A stretch of DNA of 64,000 nucleotides from Paraburkholderia sp. FT54. GTDB taxonomy: Bacteria > Pseudomonadota > Gammaproteobacteria > Burkholderiales > Burkholderiaceae. The notes beneath the pieces were generated by a model. It had not been told where the DNA came from and did no database searches. It saw nothing but the letters and a program-made list of their open reading frames with translations. The position numbers and the translations under genes were made by a program. The number at the start of each line of letters is the position of its first letter. The first letter of the stretch is position 1. The DNA lies in contig NZ_CP134195.1 in assembly GCF_031585635.1 (NCBI RefSeq), positions 2,480,001-2,544,000 on the forward strand, in the 5' to 3' direction. Of the stretch, positions 17,951 through 26,058 are shown piece after piece.

Positions 17951-20452
17951 TCAGCGTTTCTTGCGTGCCTGCGGTTTCGACACCGATTTGGTCGCGGCAC
18001 CGTGCTTCTTCGCCACGCCGCGCGCAGCGCGTGCTTCCTTGACCGCCGCGGTTTGCGCGGGCGCGGCCTTCTTGCGGCGCGCGCCCGGCGCTGCCGCGCC
18101 ACCTTCCACCGGCGGCAACGCACGCACGCGTGCTCCACCGTTTTCACTGGACGACTTGTCGGCCGACGGCCCACGCACCAACGGCGGCTTGATCGGAGTG
18201 TCGCGCACGAGCCGGAAGTCGATCTTGCGGGCATCGAGATCGACGCGGCTCACCTGGACCCGCACGCGATCCGACAGACGATAACGAATCCCGGTGCGCT
18301 CGCCGCGCAACTCGTTCTTGATCTCGTCGTACTGGAAATAGTCCGAGCCGAGTTCGGTGACGTGCACGAGGCCTTCGATAAAGAGCGAATCGAGCTGCAC
18401 GAAAATGCCGAACGACGTGACGCCGTTCACCATGCCGCCGTACTCTTCGCCGAGCTTGTCGCGCATGAAGTAGCACTTGAGCCACGCTTCGACGTCGCGC
18501 GAGGCTTCGTCGGCGCGGCGTTCGTTGGCCGAGCAATGCAGACCAAGCTCTTCCCAGATCGCCACGTTGTTCGAGCGCTGACGGCCGCGCTTATCGTCGT
18601 CGGCCTGCTGCATGGCGCGAGCGCGCGGCGAGAGCGCCGTATTCAGCTCGACGCCTTGCGGCGGCTCCGGCTGATACTTACGGCCCTGCAGGATCGCGTA
18701 GATCGCGCGGTGTGTGAGCAGGTCGGGATAACGGCGAATCGGGCTCGTGAAGTGCGCATACGCCTCATACGCGAGACCGAAGTGGCCGATGTTGTCCGGG
18801 CTGTAGACCGCCTGCTGCATGGAGCGCAGCAGCATGGTTTGCAGCATCTGCGCGTCGGGCCGGTCGCGGATCTGCGCCATCAACGCGGCGTAGTCGCTTG
18901 CATGCGGTTTGTCGCCGCCATTGAGTGTCAGGCCCATGCCGCGCAGGAACGTGCGCAGATTCTCGAGCTTTTCCGCGGTCGGTCCGGCGTGCACGCGGAA
19001 CAGCCCCGGATGTTTGTTGCGCTTGAGGAAGTCGGCCGCGCAGACGTTCGCGGCCAGCATGCATTCCTCGATGAGCTTGTGCGCGTCATTGCGGGTGCGC
19101 GGAATGATCTGTTCGATCTTGCCCTGCGCATTGCAGACGATGTAGGTCTCAGTCGTATCGAAGTCGATCGCACCGCGTTTCTGGCGCGCGGCGAACAGCG
19201 ACTTGTACACGCCGTACAGATTCTGCAGTTGCGGCAGCAAGGCGGCGCGGCGCGTGGCCTCCGGACCCTTGGTGTTCTTCAGCACCGCGGCGACTTCCGT
19301 GTAGGTCAGACGCGCGGCCGAGTGCATCACGCCGGGATAGAACTGATACGCCTTCACTTCGCCGCGCGCGGTGACGATCATGTCGCACACCAGCACGCAA
19401 CGGTCGACGTGCGGGTTCAGCGAGCACAAGCCGTTCGACAGCTTTTCCGGCAGCATGGGAATGACGCGGCGCGGGAAATACACTGAGGTGCTGCGTTCGA
19501 TCGCGTCGGCGTCGAGCCCGCTCTTCGGGTGCACGTAGTGCGAGACGTCCGCGATCGCGACGATCAGGCGAAAGCCCTCGCCACGGCCGACCTGAACCGG
19601 CTCGCAGTACACGGCGTCGTCGAAGTCGCGGGCGTCTTCGCCGTCGATCGTGACGAGCGGCACATCGCGCAGATCGATGCGATGGCGCGCGTCGACCGGG
19701 CGCACTTCGTCGGGCAGGCGCGAGGCTTCGTCGAGCGCGGCCTGGCTGAATTCGTGCGGCACGCCGTACTTGCGCACCGCGATTTCGATTTCCATGCCGG
19801 GGTCGTCGATATCGCCGAGCACTTCCACCACGCGGCCGAGCGGCTGCGAATGACGGCTCGGGAAATCGGTCAGCTCGACCACCACCACCTGGCCGACCTT
19901 GGCTTTCTTGGTGTTCTGCTGGATCAGAATGTCGTGGCCGATGCGCTTGTCTTCGGGCGCCACGATCAGCGCGCCGTTCTCGTTGAGCAGGCGGCCGATC
20001 ACGCGCTTGTTGGCGCGATCCGTGACCTCGACGATATGCCCTTCCGGACGGCCGCGCCGGTCATAACCGACGATGCGCGCGAGCACGCGGTCGTTGTGCA
20101 TGACCTTCTGCATTTCGGCGGTGGGCAGGAACAGATCGTCCTGGCCGTCGTCGCGAATCAGAAAGCCGAAGCCGTCGCGATGACCTTGCACACGGCCGGC
20201 GACGAAGTTCGACGGATGAGTCAGCTGATAGAGATTGCGCTGATCGAGGCGGATCTGGCCGTCGCGCTCCATCGCGCCGAGGCGCTTGAAAAATCCTTCT
20301 CGCTCCTGGCGCTTGATCGACAGGGCTTCGGCGATGTCGTTCGCTGCAAGCGGCGCTTCACTCGTGCGCAGGACGCCCAGGATTTCTTCGCGGCTTGGAA
20401 TCGGATACGGAAATTTGCTCAAGGGCTTGTCGATGATTTTTTCTCGTTGCAT
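17951..20452 (-). CDS. rnr: Ribonuclease R
   Basis: This 833-residue 3'-to-5' exoribonuclease degrades structured RNA, including rRNA and mRNA fragments. An N-terminal helix-turn-helix (REEILGVLRTSEAPLAANDIAEALSI) is followed by cold-shock domains (GRVQGHRDGFGFLIRD). The RNB catalytic domain has TIDGEDARDFDDAVYCE with the metal-binding aspartates near residue 290. The S1 domain near residues 650-730 contains YGGMVNGVTSFGIFVQLDSLFIEGLVHV. The C-terminal tail is a long Lys/Arg/Ala-rich segment typical of RNase R. The start ATG 20452 is well placed. A large antisense frame across 17915-19486 is a shadow. Confidence 0.97.
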   Translation of the reverse strand: MQREKIIDKPLSKFPYPIPSREEILGVLRTSEAPLAANDIAEALSIKRQEREGFFKRLGAMERDGQIRLDQRNLYQLTHPSNFVAGRVQGHRDGFGFLIRDDGQDDLFLPTAEMQKVMHNDRVLARIVGYDRRGRPEGHIVEVTDRANKRVIGRLLNENGALIVAPEDKRIGHDILIQQNTKKAKVGQVVVVELTDFPSRHSQPLGRVVEVLGDIDDPGMEIEIAVRKYGVPHEFSQAALDEASRLPDEVRPVDARHRIDLRDVPLVTIDGEDARDFDDAVYCEPVQVGRGEGFRLIVAIADVSHYVHPKSGLDADAIERSTSVYFPRRVIPMLPEKLSNGLCSLNPHVDRCVLVCDMIVTARGEVKAYQFYPGVMHSAARLTYTEVAAVLKNTKGPEATRRAALLPQLQNLYGVYKSLFAARQKRGAIDFDTTETYIVCNAQGKIEQIIPRTRNDAHKLIEECMLAANVCAADFLKRNKHPGLFRVHAGPTAEKLENLRTFLRGMGLTLNGGDKPHASDYAALMAQIRDRPDAQMLQTMLLRSMQQAVYSPDNIGHFGLAYEAYAHFTSPIRRYPDLLTHRAIYAILQGRKYQPEPPQGVELNTALSPRARAMQQADDDKRGRQRSNNVAIWEELGLHCSANERRADEASRDVEAWLKCYFMRDKLGEEYGGMVNGVTSFGIFVQLDSLFIEGLVHVTELGSDYFQYDEIKNELRGERTGIRYRLSDRVRVQVSRVDLDARKIDFRLVRDTPIKPPLVRGPSADKSSSENGGARVRALPPVEGGAAAPGARRKKAAPAQTAAVKEARAARGVAKKHGAATKSVSKPQARKKR

Positions 20453-20737
20453 GGACGTCGGTCGGCGATGTGGCTCGGCTTGGAAAGCGTTTGCTTAGCG
20501 CTTCAGTTACGCTTCAGTTGCGCTTGAATTGCACCTGCAAATGCACGGAAAAGACTGCTCGGGTCCGGCTCGTTCAAGGCTGAGTCCGACGGGCGTGTGC
20601 ACCGTGCCAACGAACTACTGCGAGGCATTCTAACACCCGTCTTGCGCGCCAAGCGGGCCGTCGATAGTCGCCGGGCACTTGCTGTGAGGCGCCCGCAGCC
20701 TCGTCGGCTCGATGTTCAAGCGAGTTCTGCGAAACGC

Positions 20738-20765
20738 TTGACAGCCTCCAGTCTGTCGCTATAAT
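20738..20765 (+). promoter_or_regulatory. Consensus sigma-70 promoter of tRNA-Leu copy 1
   Basis: TTGACA (20738-20743) and TATAAT (20760-20765) are separated by 16 bases and both are perfect consensus. The predicted start is near 20772, about 18 bases before the mature tRNA. The rest of the 337-base gap 20453-20789 must also carry the rnr promoter on the other strand, which I cannot place. Confidence 0.9.
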
Positions 20766-20789
20766 GGCGTTCTTTGCTGTTCATCACCT

Positions 20790-20876
20790 GCCCAGGTGGC
20801 GAAATTGGTAGACGCACTAGGTTCAGGTCCTAGCGGTGGCAACACTGTGGAGGTTCGAGTCCTCTCCTGGGCACCA
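20790..20876 (+). tRNA. tRNA-Leu(CAG), copy 1
   Basis: This is an 87-base class II tRNA. The acceptor stem GCCCAGG pairs with CCTGGGC, and the anticodon loop TTCAGGT in a CTAGG/CCTAG stem gives anticodon CAG, reading CUG. A long variable arm and T arm GGTTCGAGTCC are present, and the CCA end is encoded (20874-20876). A near-identical copy lies 4.77 kb downstream. Confidence 0.97.
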
Positions 20877-20911
20877 CGAGTTGTTCCGGCGCAAGCCGAA
20901 GAAGTCCGAGA

Positions 20912-20946
20912 AACCCCGTAAGATCAAAGTCTTACGGGGTTTTTTG
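20912..20946 (+). terminator. Rho-independent terminator of tRNA-Leu copy 1
   Basis: AACCCCGTAAGA (20912-20923) pairs with TCTTACGGGGTT (20930-20941) across a 6-base loop, followed by a run of T. The same structure follows the second tRNA copy. Confidence 0.9.
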
Positions 20947-21021
20947 TTGCCTGCGGTTGCCGTGCGTTCCACTGGCATCGACTGTTTTTGCGAAATGACC
21001 TTGTAGTGTCCAAGACCCGCC

Positions 21022-21126
21022 ATGATGATGGCCTCTCCCGTGCTCGACGACGTCGAGAGTGTGCCCGAGGACAAAGCGGCATTCGCAGAAATCACTCAAT
21101 TTTTCGATGCACACCTCGGCCATTGA
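21022..21126 (+). pseudogene. Possible C-terminal scrap of a hydrolase gene
   Basis: A 34-codon frame ends EDKAAFAEITQFFDAHLGH, which reads like the last helix of an alpha/beta-hydrolase-type protein. There is no ribosome site or N-terminal part. It is probably debris left beside the tRNA; the family call is weak. Confidence 0.25.
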
Positions 21127-21380
21127 TCCCCATTCGGGAAGAGCGCTTTTGCTGTCGAATGGGATTGCGAGACCGATCCCAATAGGATTCCGGGGCCCGC
21201 TCTCCTAGTGTTGTAGGACGGCTTCATTCCAGCCCATTCCACTGCTCGCGTAACGTTTCGATGAGTACCGCTGGCCGGCGTTCGGCCAGCTTCGCCAGCA
21301 CGCTGCTATCGCTTTATCCAATGCAGCGCGGCTCTTACCCATCACCTCACGGCACTCTGTTAAGAGGCTGCGAGACTGCG

Positions 21381-21578
21381 ATGCGGCAACTTGGCACGCC
21401 GTCCACAGCCACGCTGATAGTCGGCGACAGCCCCGCCAGCAATGCGACTGGCGCCGCACGGCTCTCGACGCCGCTCGTACTCGTCGGAACGCATGCGCAG
21501 GCCGACGCCGGGTCGCTTGCCGATCTGTTCGAACTGGAGCCTGTGGCGACGCTGCCCGTGGCCGTCAATATCGCTTGA
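21381..21578 (+). pseudogene. Remnant of a HAD-type phosphatase C-terminus
   Basis: The frame TATLIVGDSPASNATGAARLSTPLVLVGTHAQADAG...LADLFELEP matches the C-terminal part of HAD-superfamily phosphatases. These have a GDS/GDT-x-x-D-I-x-G-A-x-x-A-G motif followed by a VLVLTG strand and a D-L-x-x-L helix. Key residues are degraded (Asn in place of the second Asp) and the N-terminal nucleophile domain is missing. It overlaps the end of the convergent RpiR regulator by 14 bases. Confidence 0.45.
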
Positions 21579-22470
21579 GCGACAGCACGTCGAACGTATG
21601 GCGGATCGTTTCCACCGACTTCTCGTAGTCCGATAGCGCGAGGCACGCAATCAGCACGTCGATGATCGCCAGTTGTGCGAGACGGCTCGTCATGGCTTCC
21701 GTGCGAAACTTCGTCTCGCGCGCCATGGTGAACAGCACGATGTCGGCATAGGCCTGAATCGGCGATCGCCCGAAATTCGTGAGGCAGATGGTGCGTGCGC
21801 CGGCTTCCTTGGCGAGGCGCGTTGCCGTCACTGTTTCGTGCGTGCTGCCCGAGTGGGAGATGGTGAGCGTCGCCACGGTGGGGTCGCAAAGCGACGCGCT
21901 GATGACCTGGATGTGCGGATCGATCACCGCGCGTACGTCCAGCCCGATACGCAGCATGCGGTAGTGCGCATCTTCGGCGATCGACGCCGCGCTGCCCACG
22001 CCGTAGATTTCAATGCGGCGGGCGTTGCGGATCACCTCGACCGCCCGCTCGAGCTCGCCCACGTCAAGGGTGGACTGGGTTTCATGCAGGGTCTGCACGT
22101 TCGAGCTGAAGATCTTCGAAATTACCGCGGCCGTGTTGTCGCTGGGCTCGAGATCTTCGTGGATCAACTGCACCGGGCGCACGATTTCCTGCGCCAGCAC
22201 GATCTTGAGCTGCTGAAAGCCGGTGGCGCCGATCGCCTTGCACAGGCCCACTACGCTGCCTTCGCTCGCACCCACACGCTCGGCGACCTCGCTGACCGAC
22301 ATGTGCACCACTTCCTGCGCGTGCTGGCGGACGAAGTCGGCGATGCGCTGGCTGGTGGCGCCGAAGGTCGGATAAAGCTGCTCGATGCGCGACAGGATCG
22401 CCGACACCGAATTCGGCTGGGCCGGGGCAGCGGCCCCGGCACTCGCCGCGCCCTTCCTTGCGGGTTTCAT
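21565..22470 (-). CDS. MurR/RpiR family transcriptional regulator
   Basis: This is a 301-residue regulator from ATG 22470, preceded by a clear AGGAG ribosome site. The N-terminal RpiR helix-turn-helix spans about residues 20-95 (FGATSQRIADFVRQHAQEVVHMSVSEVAERVGASEGSVVGLCKAIGATGFQQLK). The C-terminal SIS domain, about 140-270 (IEIYGVGSAASIAEDAHYRMLRIG, LTISHSGSTHETVTATRLAKEAGARTICLTNF), binds a sugar phosphate. No sugar-metabolism operon is adjacent, only a HAD phosphatase remnant, so its original target may have been lost or lies elsewhere. The gap 22471-22739 shows no gene. Confidence 0.92.
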   Translation of the reverse strand: MKPARKGAASAGAAAPAQPNSVSAILSRIEQLYPTFGATSQRIADFVRQHAQEVVHMSVSEVAERVGASEGSVVGLCKAIGATGFQQLKIVLAQEIVRPVQLIHEDLEPSDNTAAVISKIFSSNVQTLHETQSTLDVGELERAVEVIRNARRIEIYGVGSAASIAEDAHYRMLRIGLDVRAVIDPHIQVISASLCDPTVATLTISHSGSTHETVTATRLAKEAGARTICLTNFGRSPIQAYADIVLFTMARETKFRTEAMTSRLAQLAIIDVLIACLALSDYEKSVETIRHTFDVLSLKRY

Positions 22471-22739
22471 CAAAGCTCCTGTGAAAGAATCCGTCGACCC
22501 GCTGGCACGCCACGCGAGGCCCTGCTCGGGCCAGCCAGTGCGCGATCGCAACCGCGCCCAACAAGGCAGCCGCAAGGATAGCGTGACTGCCGGGCGTTAT
22601 GAAAGCGGCGAGTATCAAGGAGGCGAGGCAAAATCGATTACCCTCGGCGTTGATAACGATCGGTCGAATGATGTTTGCGATGTCGACGATCCCAACTGCC
22701 GGCGGAAGCCGGATGCCGCTTCCGCCGGCCGGAGCCACT

Positions 22740-24890
22740 TCAGCTTAAGTGAAGCGCCATCGCCGGATCGCTGACAGTCGGCTTGCCCGTCTCGATACGA
22801 CCGGAGAAGCGGCGCATGAAGTTGTCGCCCGTTACGGTGAAGTCGTACCAGTTGCCGCTGCCCGAGAGATCCCAGTGCAGCATGCCGACATCGCCGGCAG
22901 GAACATTCATCTGCCAGGGGCCATCGGTGCGGTAGGCGTTGGACTGCACCGTCACCGTGCCGGGCGCGGTCCCGGTGTTATGCAACTTCACGTAGACCTG
23001 GCCGGCGTCCGTATCGTAGCAGACCTGCACTTCCGGCATGAAGGTCGCGGTACTGGCGGCCACTGCGTTGCCCGCGAAGGTACGCAGGAAGCCGTTCGGG
23101 CCGTAGACCCAGAGCTCGTATTTGCCGAGGTCGGTCTTCAGCGTGTCGTCCCAGTAGTCCTCGAGCGCCTTGCCGGCTTCGACCGTGTATCTGCGCGGGA
23201 TGCGGTCCATGTGACTCTTGTCGTACACATGGAAGACTGCTCCTTGCTTACCTGTATTGCTGAACATCAGCTTGACGAGACCGGGGCCTTCGATGCGTGC
23301 GCTGGTATGCAGTTCATAGGGCAGCGCGCGCGAAAATCGCGTGCCCGGCTCCTGGAACAGCGGCTGTGGCGTGGCCGGCGGCGCTGCGATGGGCAGGGAG
23401 GCCTGGGCGGCAAGCACGGCCTGGTAGTTGCTCGTATCCGGCAGCGTGGGAACGACCGGATCGTTCGGCGAAACAAAGTCGAAACACGAGGTCAGGTCGC
23501 CGCAGACCGCGCGGTGCCACGGACTGACCGCGTCGACAGTGATATCGAAGCGCTTCTCGAGAAAAAGGCTCATCGACGTGTGGTCGAAAACCTGCGAGTT
23601 GACCCAACCGCCCTTGCTCCATGGCGAGATGACGTACATCGGCACGCGCGCACTGAGACCCCACGGCCGTACGTTGCCGCTGATGGTGTCCTTGGCATTC
23701 AGGTACTTTCTCGCCGGATCGGAGAAGTACTCGCCGTCCAGCGGTAACGTGGCCTTGCCTGCCAGTGTGCCGTCCAGGTTGTACGACGGTGGCGCCGGCG
23801 GCGGCACATGGTCGAACAGGCCGTCGTTCTCGTCGTAGGTCAGGAAGAATGCTGTCTGTGCCCAGACCTCTGGATTGGCGGTGACCGCGTCGAGCACTTC
23901 GGCCGTGAAGTTCGCACCGATCGCCGGATTGCTGTTGCCGGAGTGTTCCGAGTTGGCTGCCGTGCACAAGATCCACGACACTTCGGGCAACGTATTGCCC
24001 ATCACATCGTTTTTCAAATCCGCAATCGAGTAGTCCGTCATGCCCTTCACGTACAGCGGATCGCCGGGCTTGGCGGTGCGGAAGTCTTGGAAAGCCAGGC
24101 CGCCGTGCATGGCACCGGTCCAGTTGTCGTTGGTGTCCTGGTAGATTTTCCAGCTCACGCCGGCGTTCTCGAGGACTGACGGCAGGGAGAGCCAGGTGAG
24201 TGCGTTGTCCGCATACGTATAGCCCGGCGTCGGCATGGTGCCGGTGATCCAGCAACGATCGTTGTTGGGTTCCGAGGTCCGGTCGTCGCTGTTGATGCCC
24301 ATCTTCGCCAGCTTCGGGTCGAAGCCCGAGCCCGAGAAGAAAACCACGCGGTTCGGGTCCGTGCCGCTCGTGGTTGAGCAGAAGTGGTTGTCACAAATCG
24401 TGAACGCTTCGGCCAGCGCGAAATGGAATGGAATGTCGTTGCGGGCAAGATAGCCCATCGTGTACGGCGTCTTGTAAACGGGCCAATGGCCTGACTTGCC
24501 CTGATTCCAGGCGGCCTGCATGTCGGAGAAGCTGTGCGGCGTGCTGGGCGATTGCAGTGCCTTAACCTTGGTCATATCCATGTGATACGGCGGAATCTCG
24601 TTGCCGCTTGCGTCCTGCTGGTACCACACGTCCTTGCCGCTCTCGAGTGGAATCGGCAAGCGGTCGCCGTAGCCGCGTACACCCTTCAGGGTGCCGAAGT
24701 AATGATCGAAGCCACGGTTTTCCAGCATCAGGATGACAATGTGCTTGATGTCCTTGATGGTGCCGGTGTCTACCGCAGCTTGAACGGAAAGTGCGCGGGC
24801 GATACTGGGCGGCAGCATGCCCAGCGCGAGGGCGGCGCCTGCCGACTTGGCGGCACCGGTGAGGAAACTGCGTCGATCGAGTTTTTTCAT
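22740..24890 (-). CDS. TAT-exported phospholipase C (non-haemolytic type)
   Basis: This is a 716-residue secreted phosphoesterase. A twin-arginine signal (DRRSFLTGAAKSAGAALALGMLPPSIARA) covers the first 34 residues. The phosphoesterase domain follows with IKHIVILMLENRGFDHYFGTLKGVRGYGDR near residue 50, which supplies metal-binding Glu/Asn, and further motifs FTICDNHFCSTTSGTDPNR and YDENDGLFDHVPPPAPP. Two C-terminal DUF756-type beta domains close the protein. Members hydrolyse phosphatidylcholine or related lipids outside the cytoplasm. A small lipoprotein gene lies 46 bases upstream on the same strand and is probably in the same transcript. Confidence 0.93.
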   Translation of the reverse strand: MKKLDRRSFLTGAAKSAGAALALGMLPPSIARALSVQAAVDTGTIKDIKHIVILMLENRGFDHYFGTLKGVRGYGDRLPIPLESGKDVWYQQDASGNEIPPYHMDMTKVKALQSPSTPHSFSDMQAAWNQGKSGHWPVYKTPYTMGYLARNDIPFHFALAEAFTICDNHFCSTTSGTDPNRVVFFSGSGFDPKLAKMGINSDDRTSEPNNDRCWITGTMPTPGYTYADNALTWLSLPSVLENAGVSWKIYQDTNDNWTGAMHGGLAFQDFRTAKPGDPLYVKGMTDYSIADLKNDVMGNTLPEVSWILCTAANSEHSGNSNPAIGANFTAEVLDAVTANPEVWAQTAFFLTYDENDGLFDHVPPPAPPSYNLDGTLAGKATLPLDGEYFSDPARKYLNAKDTISGNVRPWGLSARVPMYVISPWSKGGWVNSQVFDHTSMSLFLEKRFDITVDAVSPWHRAVCGDLTSCFDFVSPNDPVVPTLPDTSNYQAVLAAQASLPIAAPPATPQPLFQEPGTRFSRALPYELHTSARIEGPGLVKLMFSNTGKQGAVFHVYDKSHMDRIPRRYTVEAGKALEDYWDDTLKTDLGKYELWVYGPNGFLRTFAGNAVAASTATFMPEVQVCYDTDAGQVYVKLHNTGTAPGTVTVQSNAYRTDGPWQMNVPAGDVGMLHWDLSGSGNWYDFTVTGDNFMRRFSGRIETGKPTVSDPAMALHLS

Positions 24891-24936
24891 GGTCTTGACG
24901 ATGTAGGGATTGAGCGCGGGGCGGGACTTCGCGGCA

Positions 24937-25107
24937 TCAGGGTGCGCAACTCAGCTTGACGCTGGGCGGAGCGGACGACGGCTGAGCGCCGGAAGCGGCG
25001 TTGGCGGCGCCTGGCGTGTTTGTCGAAGACCCGCCGCAGGCGGTCAGCGACAGGCTCAGAACGATGCAGGCCGCTACGGCACGGCCATACAACAGGAATT
25101 GGGTCAT
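24937..25107 (-). CDS. Small lipoprotein, 56 residues
   Basis: Read on the minus strand from ATG 25107, this encodes MTQFLLYGRAVAACIVLSLS with lipobox LTAC-GG and then a Ser/Thr/Ala/Pro-rich 32-residue tail ending KLSCAP. The signal-peptide n-region, hydrophobic core and lipobox are all in place, so lipidation at the Cys of LTAC is expected. It precedes the phospholipase C gene by 46 bases and may be co-expressed. No family is recognised. The ribosome site is weak. Confidence 0.6.
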   Translation of the reverse strand: MTQFLLYGRAVAACIVLSLSLTACGGSSTNTPGAANAASGAQPSSAPPSVKLSCAP

Positions 25108-25513
25108 GGGCGGGATCTCATGGTCTGATAGACAATTGGTACAACTGATTACGAAGACAGTTGACCGATTTGCGCGATGATCTGGTCTGGTCCGAACACG
25201 GCGCTAAAGCTTGAGCAGTAGCAGGTACCGGCACACAGAGAATAAAAACTGAATGTGTCAGCGCAATGAATAACTTTCATTTTCATATAACAACCGCCCT
25301 GAACAAATTTCATTCTATGCCTGTCGATTCCGGCTCCGCTGCGACTCGCTGGCCACGCGGCCTGGTCTCCACAAGCACTCCACCTAGGTCCGCAGTCTGT
25401 GGTGGCAACACAGTAGTTGACCCATCGTGCAGGCGTTTTCGCGCGCGGCTATTACGCGTGCTGCAAACGGCTAGCGTCGGTTGATTGAAGCGAAGTTAGT
25501 TTGCCTGGGGGGA
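25108..25513. other. Intergenic, no gene recognised
   Basis: About 400 bases with somewhat lower GC upstream of the lipoprotein/phospholipase unit. It must contain that unit's promoter on the minus strand, which I cannot locate with confidence. Confidence 0.5.
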
Positions 25514-25541
25514 TTGACACGCCGCATCAGCTCGCTAAAAT
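25514..25541 (+). promoter_or_regulatory. Sigma-70 promoter of tRNA-Leu copy 2
   Basis: TTGACA (25514-25519), 16-base spacer, TAAAAT (25536-25541). The layout and spacing are the same as for copy 1, with one change from consensus in the -10 box. Confidence 0.85.
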
Positions 25542-25562
25542 AGCGGTCTAGCTTGAAGACGT

Positions 25563-25649
25563 GCCCAGGTGGCGGAATTGGTAGACGCACTAGGTTCAGG
25601 TCCTAGCGGTGGCAACACCGTGGAGGTTCGAGTCCTCTCCTGGGCACCA
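25563..25649 (+). tRNA. tRNA-Leu(CAG), copy 2
   Basis: This 87-base tRNA has the same sequence as copy 1 except for two single-base differences that I can see (GGCGGAATT for GGCGAAATT, and ACACCG for ACACTG). The anticodon is CAG and the CCA end is encoded at 25647-25649. Confidence 0.97.
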
Positions 25650-25684
25650 ACAGTTGTTCCGGCGTAAGCCGCAGAAGTTCGAGG

Positions 25685-25718
25685 AACCCCGTAAGATCAA
25701 CGTCTTACGGGGTTTTTT
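25685..25718 (+). terminator. Rho-independent terminator of tRNA-Leu copy 2
   Basis: The stem AACCCCGTAAGA / TCTTACGGGGTT with a T run is the same hairpin as after copy 1. The sequence between tRNA and hairpin is also largely shared. Confidence 0.9.
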
Positions 25719-25798
25719 GTTTCTGCGGACATGCGGTCATGGTCCGAAAAGAAACACGCTCAGGCTTCCTTCACCGACTCTATAGCGAAGGTCCAACT

Positions 25799-25816
25799 AC
25801 CCCCTGCGCAGGGGGT
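25799..25816. repeat. 18-bp perfect palindrome
   Basis: ACCCCCTGCGCAGGGGGT is its own exact complement. It lies in the 340-base gap between the tRNA terminator and the permease, about 240 bases upstream of the permease start. It could be an operator or a short hairpin. The rest of 25719-26058 shows no gene. Confidence 0.6.
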
Positions 25817-26058
25817 GTTTCGCTTTCGCCAGATCTCTAGCATGAGGTACATCCGTGCTGGTCACGCCGCTTTCTGTCGGCGTGACACCTGCAATCGCAA
25901 CCGCATCGCCATCAGCGATGACCTGCACGGCGCCAACGCGTCTATCGGCGCAAACAACTGAAACAATTCCACGCCAAGTTCGGCCGAAACGGCCCCGACG
26001 CATACGTCGCGGGCCGCGTACGGCCGGCCAGAAATCAGGTCGCTTGAGGAGAGGCACG

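Noticed and set aside
17915..19486. 523-codon open frame on the plus strand
   Set aside because: Antisense to ribonuclease R, whose RNB and S1 domains are clear; the plus-strand translation is Arg/Ala/His-rich without domains.
20790..25649. Integrative element with tRNA attachment sites
   Set aside because: The two tRNA copies look like attachment-site repeats, but no integrase or mobility gene lies between them, and both copies carry full promoters and terminators, which fits segmental duplication better.
25855..26058. N-terminal extension of the APC permease
   Set aside because: The extra 68 codons are Arg/Thr/Pro-rich, precede a strong ribosome site at the GTG 26059 and are not expected before TM1.
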